DNA from: Gammaproteobacteria bacterium
GTDB lineage: Bacteria > Pseudomonadota > Gammaproteobacteria > HK1
NCBI GenBank assembly: GCA_020444775.1
Contig: JAGRHX010000188.1
Location: forward strand, 1-13,886
Reading direction: 5' to 3'
Length of the DNA stretch: 13,886 nucleotides
Positions 7,187 through 13,886 of the stretch are shown here, piece by piece (position 1 is the stretch's first letter; every line of letters begins with the position of its first letter). Both the position numbers and the translations under genes were made by a program. The notes below the pieces were generated by a model, which had not been told where the DNA came from, did not search any database, and saw only the letters and a list, made by a program, of their open reading frames with translations.

Positions 7187-7456
7187 TCATTGGCGTGCTG
7201 TCCTCAGCTCTGCACGGCCCGGCTGGTCGACCTCGATCTTGAGCTCGCGGATCTTGAGCTCGCGCCCGTCTTCCGCGGTCCCACACCGGGCGGTCTGCAC
7301 CGCGACCGCGATGCGCAGGGTCTCACCATTGCTGAGCAGCAGGGCAGGTGCGTCGCCGTGTGCCAGATCCGAGATCGAGCAGGCGAACAAGGCCAGCGGG
7401 CCGCTGCCGATGGTGCCGCGGCCATGGCGTGTGAAGTGGGCGAGTCGTGGGCGCAT
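7187..7456 (-). CDS. Hypothetical small protein, coding-like frame of uncertain status
   Basis: An 89-residue frame lies in the 448-bp gap between the AraC regulator and the aldolase, on the same strand as both. About 81% of its codons end in G or C, similar to the real genes here, and the sequence (GSGPLALFACSISDLAHGDAP, then SNGETLRIAVAVQTA) looks protein-like rather than shadow-like. It has only a weak ribosome site (TGGAAG) before the ATG at 7456. The frame stays open upstream into the end of the regulator gene without another ATG or GTG, so it could also be a 5'-truncated remnant. A 15-bp tandem duplication creates ELKIRELKI near its C-terminus. I recognise no family, signal peptide or motif. 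Confidence 0.35.
   Translation of the reverse strand: MRPRLAHFTRHGRGTIGSGPLALFACSISDLAHGDAPALLLSNGETLRIAVAVQTARCGTAEDGRELKIRELKIEVDQPGRAELRTARQ
7235..7264. repeat. Perfect 15-bp tandem duplication
   Basis: GATCTTGAGCTCGCG is present twice, back to back (7235-7249 and 7250-7264). On the minus strand it encodes a repeated five-residue unit in the small hypothetical frame, keeping it open. It contains a GAGCTC palindrome per copy. Recent slippage is the simplest explanation. Confidence 0.75.
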
Positions 7457-7518
7457 GCGTGCTTCCAGGCGCGTGAACCATCGGGTTTTGGACTTGGGGG
7501 TCTTGAACTCGTCGCCCG

Positions 7519-8445
7519 TCAGCCGATGGACTCCTGGCTCAAGCTCTTGATGTCGCGCATCGGTGGAGCTCCGAATTGCCGACTGTACTCTCGACTGAAC
7601 TGCGAAGGACTCTCGTAGCCAACCGCGTAGGCCGCCTTCGAGGCATCGATATGCTCCGTGAACATGAGCCGTCGCGCTTCGTTCAGCCGCATTCGCTTCT
7701 GGTACTGAAGCGGGCTCATGGCGGTATTTGCGCGGAAGTGGTTGTGAAAGGCCGACGGGCTGAGGTTTGCCTTACTGGCCAGTTCCTCGATCTTCACCGA
7801 GGTGCTGAGATTGGCCTTCAGCCAGTCGATGGCCCGGGAAATCTGATAGCCGTGGTTGCCTACGCTGGCAATCTGCCGGAGCAACGGACCTTGTTCGCTG
7901 CGCAGCAGGCGATAGAGGATCTCCTGCGTGAGCAGGGGAGCCAGGCCGGGAATATCGTCCGGGTCTGCAAGCAAGTCGAGCATCCTGTTGAAAGCGTCGA
8001 GCAACGGGGCCGAGACGCTGCTGACAGCGAGCCCCAGACGGTTTTGCGGCGGACGGGCTGCCGGCATGTCCTGGTTCAAAATCAGCTGCGCAATCACTCG
8101 AAGGTCGAGTTCGAGGGTCAATCCCAGGTAGGGCTTTTCGCTGCTGGCCTCGATGACCTGCGTGACCACCGGAAGGTCGACGGTGGTGACGATCAATCGG
8201 TGCGCGTCGTAGGTATAGGTGCTCTCACCGAGCAACAGGCGCTTTCGCCCCTGACCGATCAGGCAGATGCTGGGTGGCAACATGTAGCTGGTCGGCTCGG
8301 TCCTCGTTTCCCATCGATGCAGGCTGAGCCTCTTGATCGGCGTGTCGAGACGATTTCGCCCGGTCGTCCATCGGGCAATCCTGTCGGCCAGGCTCAGTTG
8401 TGCATCCTGCAGGTTGATCTGCTGTTCTTGTCCTGCAAAGGTCAT
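7519..8445 (-). CDS. AraC family transcriptional regulator (AraC_N type)
   Basis: This 308-residue regulator has an N-terminal AraC_N-type (cupin-like) domain over roughly residues 20-175, with the typical YMLPPSICLIGQGRKRLLLGE segment, and a C-terminal AraC DNA-binding domain with two helix-turn-helix units: about 217-238 (IEELASKANLSPSAFHNHFR) and 267-290 (AVGYESPSQFSREYSRQFG). Members with this architecture often lie divergent from aldo/keto reductase or oxidoreductase genes and activate them. The ATG at 8445 (MTFAGQEQ) is supported by AGGGAG six to seven bases upstream; an in-frame start at 8517 lacks this. The divergent cupin remnant starts 123 bp away, so the shared gap probably holds its operator. 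The effector is unknown. Confidence 0.93.
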   Translation of the reverse strand: MTFAGQEQQINLQDAQLSLADRIARWTTGRNRLDTPIKRLSLHRWETRTEPTSYMLPPSICLIGQGRKRLLLGESTYTYDAHRLIVTTVDLPVVTQVIEASSEKPYLGLTLELDLRVIAQLILNQDMPAARPPQNRLGLAVSSVSAPLLDAFNRMLDLLADPDDIPGLAPLLTQEILYRLLRSEQGPLLRQIASVGNHGYQISRAIDWLKANLSTSVKIEELASKANLSPSAFHNHFRANTAMSPLQYQKRMRLNEARRLMFTEHIDASKAAYAVGYESPSQFSREYSRQFGAPPMRDIKSLSQESIG

Positions 8446-8463
8446 GCTCGTCTCCCTGAATAT

Positions 8464-8490
8464 GGGCGACTGGTCGCTGCATTGGTCGCC
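8464..8490. promoter_or_regulatory. Candidate AraC-type operator in divergent gap
   Basis: The 27 bases here contain the direct repeat TGGTCGC (8471-8477 and 8483-8489, 12-bp period) and flanking GGCGAC/GTCGCC arms that form an inverted repeat. The site lies about 20 bases before the regulator start and faces the divergent cupin gene, as expected for autoregulation. AraC proteins commonly bind direct repeats, though usually with a longer period of about 21 bp. Binding is inferred only. Confidence 0.35.
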
Positions 8491-8568
8491 GTCCGTCAAC
8501 TGCTGAAATCCTAGCACCGCATTTCGGCGTGACCATCGTCTGGGTGGCGCGCCACAGGAGCAGGCGAG

Positions 8569-9013
8569 GTGGTAGCGTTCATGAACCCGTGTCGGTCAGC
8601 GGTCGGGTCGTGCCAACGATCCGGCGCTCACGTCACCTTTCAACCCGGCACGCGCACCGCGTGGCATCTGCATCCGGTGGCGCAGCACATGCTCGTGACC
8701 TATGGGGTGGCCTTGACCGGAACCCGTGACGGTGAGGTCATCGAATTTCGGGGCGGGTGAAAGCGTCTGGTGTCCGCCCGATGTCGACCACTGGCACGGC
8801 GCAACACCGGACGCACCGATGACTTACCTGGAGATCACCGGCAGCCGTGATGGCGAGAATGTCGTCTGGAAGGAGAAGGTCACCGATGCCGTCTACTACA
8901 GCAGGCACCAGCCCGCTACCAAGATTTCGGGTGGCGTTGACGCCGTTACTCGAGAGCGCCAGGTCATCGTGACCGCGGCGGCAGGTACCGCGAGTGGCGG
9001 TGGCGCGGGGTGA
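8569..9013 (+). pseudogene. Cupin-domain protein, N-truncated and frameshifted
   Basis: Two adjacent frames together spell one metal-binding cupin of the type found beside carboxymuconolactone decarboxylases. Frame one (8569-8760) gives SGAHVTFQPGTRTAWHLHPVAQ, carrying the HxHxxxQ ligands, then ends at TGA 8758. Frame two, open over 8726-9013, continues as AGESVWCPPDVDHWHGATPDAPMTYLEI, carrying the last His. Dropping one G from the GGGG run at 8750-8753 restores GEVIEFRAGESVWCPP. The N-terminus also lacks about 20-25 residues seen in relatives, and the C-terminus runs on about 40 residues past the usual end. Related Mn/Fe cupins include some hydroxynitrile lyases. The single-base difference could be a sequencing error, but the N-terminal loss argues for true decay. 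GTG 8569 has AGGAG nine bases upstream. Confidence 0.82.
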
Positions 9014-9062
9014 GCGCTTGGTCGGCACCGTGATGAGGTGGCGTGGCAAGCCATCCAAGTTC

Positions 9063-9503
9063 ATGCGCGTGTCGATGGCAACAGCGCTACTGGCTTGCAT
9101 GACGTTGCTGATTGAGCATCGCCATGGTCTCGCAACGGAGGATGATGGCATGCTCAAGATCCGGGTGATCGTCGGCAGCGAGACGCTCGCGGCGACACTG
9201 GACGATTCGCCGGCCGCCCGCGATTTCGCGTCGCTTCTGCCGTTGGAGCTCTCGATAAGCGACTACGCCTCGACTGAGAAGGTCGCGGATCTGCCTCGTC
9301 AGCTCGACGTCCGGGACGCACCGGCCAGCTACGCTCCCAAAGTGGGAGACATCACTTACTACGCGCCCTGGGGCAACCTTGCGATCTTCTACAAGCCGTT
9401 CCAGGCCTCCAGGGGACTGGTCCGTCTCGGGGCTTTCGATGGGCCAATCCGTGCACTGTTGCAGGCGGGCGTCGTGTCGGTCCGCATCGAAGCGATGCAA
9501 TAG
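9063..9503 (+). CDS. Cyclophilin-like fold protein, probably exported
   Basis: This 146-residue protein carries a cyclophilin-like domain of the kind found in small bacterial proteins beside AraC-regulated oxidoreductases. Seen: KIRVIVGSETLAATLDDSPAARDFASLLPLELSISDYASTEK, cut here into its parts as the starting strand (IRVIVG), the helix DSPAARDFASLLPL and the DYASTEK turn, then the diagnostic DITYYAPWGNLAIFYK. From the ATG at 9063 a signal peptide is plausible: basic start, hydrophobic MATALLACMTLLI, cleavage near GLA/TE at about residue 24. No clear ribosome site helps, and in-frame starts at 9033 and 8994 are possible. Peptidyl-prolyl isomerase activity is not established for this group, and its role is unknown. 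It follows the broken cupin by about 50 bp. Confidence 0.82.
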   Translation: MRVSMATALLACMTLLIEHRHGLATEDDGMLKIRVIVGSETLAATLDDSPAARDFASLLPLELSISDYASTEKVADLPRQLDVRDAPASYAPKVGDITYYAPWGNLAIFYKPFQASRGLVRLGAFDGPIRALLQAGVVSVRIEAMQ

Positions 9504-9606
9504 ACGCGCGTACGCCATCGGCCGTTGAGCGGACAGGGATCGCTGATTGTCGGAGAGCGGTAGCCAGCCCGGTCTGATGCGCTCGACTAGACACAGGCTC
9601 GAGGTG

Positions 9607-9641
9607 CCGGGTCGGTCAGACCGGTATGCTGACCGGGTCGG
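9607..9641. promoter_or_regulatory. Nested direct and inverted repeat, candidate operator
   Basis: CCGGGTCGG occurs at 9607-9615 and 9633-9641. Overlapping these, CGGTCAG (9613-9619) pairs perfectly with CTGACCG (9629-9635) across a nine-base spacer. The dyad geometry (16-bp centre spacing) suits a dimeric regulator, and a short hairpin is also possible. No T-tract follows, so it is not a typical terminator. Function is inferred. Confidence 0.4.
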
Positions 9642-9744
9642 GCGAATTACCGTGGGCCGATGTCGACGAACTACTGCCAGGACGTTCGTCTCGGAAGCGA
9701 TCCAGTCGCACATGGGTGGCAGCGATGCCCCGTCGTCTGGCGGT

Positions 9745-9779
9745 TTTCCCCGGATTCGTTTCCCCGGTTTCGTTTCCCA
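9745..9779. repeat. 14-bp tandem repeat, about 2.5 copies
   Basis: Units TTTCCCCGGATTCG (9745-9758) and TTTCCCCGGTTTCG (9759-9772) differ at one base, and a partial third unit TTTCCCA follows (9773-9779). The array ends 23 bases before the Fe-ADH start codon, in the leader or promoter area. The period is not a multiple of three, consistent with non-coding DNA. Confidence 0.65.
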
Positions 9780-9802
9780 GATATTCATTGAGGCCGACAC
9801 CC

Positions 9803-10948
9803 ATGTCATTCGCCCATATCGCCCCCTCAATCAGGATCTTCGCCGACAGCCATGGGCTCGAGCGTCTGAACCGGGAGCTGGCACGGCTGGGCTGCCGCCG
9901 CGCCGTGGTCTTCTGTGGCCGTTCGCTGGCGCAACACCCGTGCATGGAACTCGTACGCGATGGGATCGGCGACCGACTGGCCGGTACCTTCTCCGGGGTA
10001 AAGGCCCATTCTCCGGTTCCTGCTGTCCTCGAGGGTGTAGCCGGTCTGCGCGATCTGCGTGCCGATGCCGTCGTTGCGGTAGGGGGTGGATCGGCAATCG
10101 TCACAGCCAGAGCAGCTGCAATCTTCCTCGCTGAGGGCGATGACCTGTCCAGCATCTCGACCCATCGCGATGCGAACGGGCGAATGCATAGCCCTCGTCT
10201 GAGCAAACCGAAGTTGCCGCAATTGGTCGTGCCCACCACGCCGAACACCGCGGCAGTCAAGGCCGGAACAGCCGTTTTCAACCCTGATGACGCGCGCCGC
10301 TATGCGTTGTTCGATCCCAAGACTCGCGCAAGCGCGGTCTTCGTCCACGCCGACCTGCTGGCCTCTGCGCCCACCGAGCTGGTCCTTGCTGCGAGCCTCG
10401 ACTGCCTGTCGCTGGCCATCGATGGACTCGTCTCGCGTTCCGGTGACCCCTTCTCCGATGCTTTGCTCATCCAATCGATCCGTCTGCTGGTTCGTGCTTT
10501 GCCGCAGCTCGGCGAGCACGATACGCCCGGGATACGGGAGGACTTGACCATGGCCGCTCTGCTGTGCGGGCGTGGTACCGACCATTCAGGCGCCGGGATC
10601 ACGACCGTGCTCGGCCATGCAATCGGCGTCAATCATCACGTCGAGAATGGCAGGGTCAAAGCCGTGCTCCTACCCGAGACGATGCAGTTCAACCTCGGCA
10701 ACAACGACAAGGGATTTGCCAATCTGGCCCTGGCATTGGGCGTTGATGACGCGCGAGCGGTTCCCGCGGCGCTTCGGAGCTTGCGAAGTCAGATAGGACT
10801 GCCCGGCAGTCTCGGCGCGCTCGGCATCGTCGATGACGCGTTGCCGGCGATTGCCGAGCGCGCCATGCTCGATTGGTTCATCAAGGACAACCCGCGAACC
10901 ATCGAGGATCCCGTTGAGCTCGTCGAGCTGATGCGTAATGCCTTGTGA
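9803..10948 (+). CDS. Iron-containing alcohol dehydrogenase-fold protein lacking metal histidines
   Basis: This 381-residue protein has the group III Fe-ADH/maleylacetate reductase fold: the NAD-binding VAVGGGSAIVTA (91-102), PTTPNTAAV (144-152), and the C-terminal domain with AVLLPETMQFN (287-297). Compared with the FucO ligand set (Asp196, His200, His263, His277), Asp200 is kept but the three histidines are replaced by Leu204, Thr268 and Asn282. His272, matching the nicotinamide-side His267, is kept. It therefore probably does not bind iron as usual; it may be a metal-independent reductase or have lost activity. The frame is intact and full length, arguing against simple decay. The ATG at 9803 has GAGG nine bases upstream; a longer frame from 9626 lacks support. 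An aldo/keto reductase gene follows 162 bp downstream. Confidence 0.87.
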   Translation: MSFAHIAPSIRIFADSHGLERLNRELARLGCRRAVVFCGRSLAQHPCMELVRDGIGDRLAGTFSGVKAHSPVPAVLEGVAGLRDLRADAVVAVGGGSAIVTARAAAIFLAEGDDLSSISTHRDANGRMHSPRLSKPKLPQLVVPTTPNTAAVKAGTAVFNPDDARRYALFDPKTRASAVFVHADLLASAPTELVLAASLDCLSLAIDGLVSRSGDPFSDALLIQSIRLLVRALPQLGEHDTPGIREDLTMAALLCGRGTDHSGAGITTVLGHAIGVNHHVENGRVKAVLLPETMQFNLGNNDKGFANLALALGVDDARAVPAALRSLRSQIGLPGSLGALGIVDDALPAIAERAMLDWFIKDNPRTIEDPVELVELMRNAL

Positions 10949-11107
10949 GACTGCATGAGGCACGGGTGCGGTGACATGACGTCCAGGATCGTCGGGATGG
11001 TTGCGCGCGAGGCGGGGCACCGTGCTGTCAGCCGCTGGCGGTGTCTGGCATCCATGGCGTTGCGACCGTTGGCACCATTCACATTCTGTTGCAGGTAACG
11101 GAGGTAG

Positions 11108-12106
<999 letters not shown>

Positions 12107-12178
12107 CGAGAATCCGGTAATCCAACCAGGAATCCGCTGGGCAAGGTCGAACAGGTCACTCAATCGAGACAGCAGCGC

Positions 12179-12328
12179 TTACGACCTTCTCGTTGCGGCC
12201 GCATCGCCATTGTGCTTGCCAACTTCGGATCGCATCACTGCGATGAAATCCGCCATCTGTGATTTACTCAGCCCGGTGTTCATCGCGGCACCGATGTGAA
12301 AGCGCAACTGGCCAGCCGTGCCTGTCAT
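12179..12328 (-). pseudogene. Remnant resembling the C-terminus of a carboxymuconolactone decarboxylase
   Basis: A 49-codon minus-strand frame reads AGQLRFHIGAAMNTGLSKSQ then MADFIAVMRSEVGKHNGDAA. This resembles the last helices of CMD/AhpD-family proteins (xxLxxHxxxAxNxGLTxxQ), as found beside AraC, cupin and aldo/keto reductase genes. No CMD active-site CxxC or N-terminal helices can be found; upstream the frame enters the BKACE gene in antisense. There is no ribosome site before the ATG at 12328. I read it as a gene stub left by a deletion or by insertion of the BKACE block. The match rests on my recognition of a short segment. Confidence 0.5.
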
Positions 12329-12377
12329 GTTAACGTCCGGCGCCGATGGCGACCGATGACCCTCTCAGGAGAACGCC

Positions 12378-13247
12378 ATGGGACAGCCACTCATCATCGA
12401 AGTTGCACTCAACGGGGGGATGCGTAAGACACGGAATGCACAGGTGCCGCGTACACCCGCAGAGATCGCCGAGGACGCGCTCGGCTGCATAGCGGCCGGA
12501 GCGGCCATCGTCCACAGTCACACCGATGACCCGGTCCTGAGTGGCTCGGGCGTGCACGACCCGGCCCCCTATATAGAAGCGTGGCGTCCGGTCATACGAG
12601 CGCATCCTGCCGCCATCCTCTACCCGACCATGCCAGGTGGGCTCGAAACCATACCGGTCGAGCAACGCTACGCGCACGTGCCGGCCCTGGCACGGGCCGG
12701 AGTGCTGGGAATGGGGCTGGTCGATCCCGGCACGACGAACTTCGGGCGCCTCGATGCGAACGGCGTGCCCCGATCTGAGGTGCGCATCTACCGCAACAGC
12801 TATGCGGACGCCGTATACATGCTGGAGACCTGTCGCTCGTTGGGTGTCGGCATCTCGTTCTCGATCTTCGAACCCGGGTTTCTGCTTTTCGTGCTCGGCT
12901 ATCAACGTGCTGGGAAGTTGCCGCCCGGAAGCTTCGTAAAGCTCTACTTTTCCGGACCGGGCGTGTTGTTCGGGTTCCCGCCTTCGCGGGTCGCGCTCGC
13001 GGCCTACCTGGACATGCTGAGTGGCACCGGCCTGCCGTGGCTGGTTTCGGTGCAGGGCGGAGACGTGTTCGCTGACGGGTTTGCGGAGCATGCCGTGCAG
13101 CTCGGTGGCCACCTGCAGGTCGGATTGGAGCCAAGCGGCGATGCGCATGCCAGCAATGTGGAGCTCGTGCGCCGAGCGGTTACGCTCGCGCGTGCCATGG
13201 ATCGCCCTGTCGCGACCTGCGAACGGGCGCGCGAGCTTCTGTTCTGA
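12378..13247 (+). CDS. DUF849 / BKACE-type beta-keto acid cleavage enzyme
   Basis: This 289-residue protein has the TIM-barrel DUF849 fold of 3-keto-5-aminohexanoate cleavage enzyme (Kce) and other BKACEs, which condense a beta-keto acid with acetyl-CoA to give acetoacetate and an acyl-CoA. Seen: VALNGGMRK near the N-terminus, metal ligands His46 and His48 in VHSHTDD, Glu165 in SIFEPGF, and Glu251 in GGHLQVGLEPSGD. Against Kce, the Arg before this Glu (Arg226) is Gln247 and the following Asp (Asp231) is Pro252; HxHxRD reads HSHTDD. These mark a divergent subfamily whose chemistry may differ. AGGAG six bases before the ATG fixes the start. It lies about 270 bp after the aldo/keto reductase and is followed by a sensor gene 49 bp on. 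Confidence 0.88.
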   Translation: MGQPLIIEVALNGGMRKTRNAQVPRTPAEIAEDALGCIAAGAAIVHSHTDDPVLSGSGVHDPAPYIEAWRPVIRAHPAAILYPTMPGGLETIPVEQRYAHVPALARAGVLGMGLVDPGTTNFGRLDANGVPRSEVRIYRNSYADAVYMLETCRSLGVGISFSIFEPGFLLFVLGYQRAGKLPPGSFVKLYFSGPGVLFGFPPSRVALAAYLDMLSGTGLPWLVSVQGGDVFADGFAEHAVQLGGHLQVGLEPSGDAHASNVELVRRAVTLARAMDRPVATCERARELLF

Positions 13248-13296
13248 GCCCGATGGCCGGTCCTGGAGCGCCATCCGCGTTTGTGGGAGTCAAGGC

Positions 13297-13886
13297 GTGA
13301 CTCGGGATGAGGACGTCGGCGGTATGCCGATCGGGCGGCTGATGTCAGGGTCCCTCATCACGTTGGTGCTGATTGCCACGCTGCCGGTGCTGGTGCTCGG
13401 CTATCTGGCTGCGCATGACAACACGAGCCGTCTACTGCGGGACCGCATCGAGCTGCAGCTCGACGACATCGTGCATCGAGTCTCCTCGCATCTGCAGCCC
13501 GTGCGTGAGCAGCTTGCGTACGCACAGGAATTCATTGCCCGCAGCACCCCGGCAGGGGTACCCCTGGAGCAACAGCGACTGGATGATTTCCTCCTCGGGA
13601 CATTGGCTGCCGCGCCACAGATGACCGGGATAGGCTTGATTGCTCCCGATGGCACATTGCGTGCCTACAGGCGAGCGGGCATGAATCTCTTCGAAGAGCC
13701 AGCCGGGCGTGTCGCCAACGGCGCCAGGACTTTGGCACGCGCCCGGGCGAATCCGGCCGTGCAGTGGCTCGACGTTGCCTGGAGCCCGATCCTCAAGGAG
13801 CCGGTCATTCGCGTCATGGTAGCCGTGAACGATGCTGCTGGCACGTTTCGTGGTGCACTGATCGGTGCTGTCGCGACATCTACGCT
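13297..13886 (+). CDS. Membrane sensor protein with Cache-like extracellular domain (C-terminus outside window)
   Basis: The first 196 residues of a membrane protein are visible before the window ends. A short cytoplasmic start is followed by a hydrophobic helix (about residues 17-37, SLITLVLIATLPVLVLGYLAA), then a long amphipathic helix (NTSRLLRDRIELQLDDIVHRV) and a mixed region with APQMTGIGLIAPDGTLRAYRRAG and VIRVMVAVNDAAGTFRGALIG. This is the layout of dCache/PAS-like periplasmic sensor domains in chemoreceptors, histidine kinases, diguanylate cyclases or adenylate cyclases. Which output domain follows cannot be seen. The GTG at 13297 has GGGAG seven bases upstream; ATGs at 13324 and 13342 are alternatives. 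It may be cotranscribed with the BKACE gene. Confidence 0.8.
   Translation, partial: MTRDEDVGGMPIGRLMSGSLITLVLIATLPVLVLGYLAAHDNTSRLLRDRIELQLDDIVHRVSSHLQPVREQLAYAQEFIARSTPAGVPLEQQRLDDFLLGTLAAAPQMTGIGLIAPDGTLRAYRRAGMNLFEEPAGRVANGARTLARARANPAVQWLDVAWSPILKEPVIRVMVAVNDAAGTFRGALIGAVATST

Larger units (their letters stand above)
9504..9802. other. Intergenic region with operator-like and tandem repeats
   Basis: This 299-bp gap before the Fe-ADH gene has no recognisable gene on either strand; the frames that cross it lack family features. It holds a nested direct and inverted repeat (9607-9641) and a 14-bp tandem repeat (9745-9779), listed separately. It may carry the promoter for the Fe-ADH and aldo/keto reductase genes. 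Confidence 0.5.

Noticed and set aside
7576..8514. Plus-strand open frame of 312 codons opposite the AraC regulator
   Set aside because: It is a shadow of the regulator, whose helix-turn-helix motifs are clear on the minus strand.
12330..13274. Minus-strand open frame of 314 codons opposite the BKACE gene
   Set aside because: It is the antisense shadow of a well-supported enzyme and shows no recognisable domain.

Overview
The window is high-GC DNA, roughly two-thirds G+C by eye, with strong G/C preference at third codon positions and Shine-Dalgarno sites of the AGGAG type. The gene families fit a metabolically versatile proteobacterium, most likely gamma- or betaproteobacterial. That placement is an inference from gene content; no rRNA, tRNA or marker gene is present. 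I see no CRISPR array, insertion sequence, phage gene or tRNA. It looks like an accessory catabolic and redox region, and it is locally decaying.

Layout, left to right. (1) Positions 1-2356, minus strand: the 5' part of a flavin-dependent monooxygenase of the NtaA/SnaA/DszA luciferase-like family, then a two-gene ABC-2 exporter (NodJ-like permease and NodI-like ATPase, joined by a 4-base ATGA overlap). (2) Positions 2661-5283, plus strand: an IsdG-type heme monooxygenase homologue, a short-chain dehydrogenase with an enlarged nucleotide-binding loop, and a TTC38-like repeat protein. The divergent gap before this group (2357-2660) carries a 15-bp direct repeat and a perfect 12-bp palindrome. 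(3) Positions 5314-7070, minus strand: a class II aldolase/adducin protein followed by a TauD/TfdA dioxygenase, probably one operon. Upstream lies a 448-bp stretch with a small coding-like frame. (4) Positions 7519-12328: an AraC-family regulator (minus), then, divergently, a broken cupin gene, a secreted cyclophilin-like protein, an iron-ADH-fold dehydrogenase that has lost its metal-binding histidines, an aldo/keto reductase, and on the minus strand a short remnant resembling the C-terminus of a carboxymuconolactone decarboxylase. (5) Positions 12378-13886, plus strand: a DUF849/BKACE-type beta-keto acid cleavage enzyme and the N-terminal half of a membrane sensor protein cut by the window end.

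How the genes may work together. Group 4 resembles the AraC, aldo/keto reductase, cupin, carboxymuconolactone decarboxylase and cyclophilin-like clusters of proteobacteria, but the cupin is frameshifted and the decarboxylase is reduced to a stub, so this copy appears to be degrading. The two monooxygenases, dioxygenase, aldolase, dehydrogenases and BKACE could oxidise and cleave organic substrates, but the sequence does not identify a substrate or prove one pathway.

No clearly new biological system is evident. The most useful leads are the metal-ligand-less Fe-ADH homologue, the SDR with a lengthened glycine loop, the decayed AraC cluster, the altered BKACE active site, and several short (14-20 bp period) tandem duplications in gaps and at reading-frame edges.
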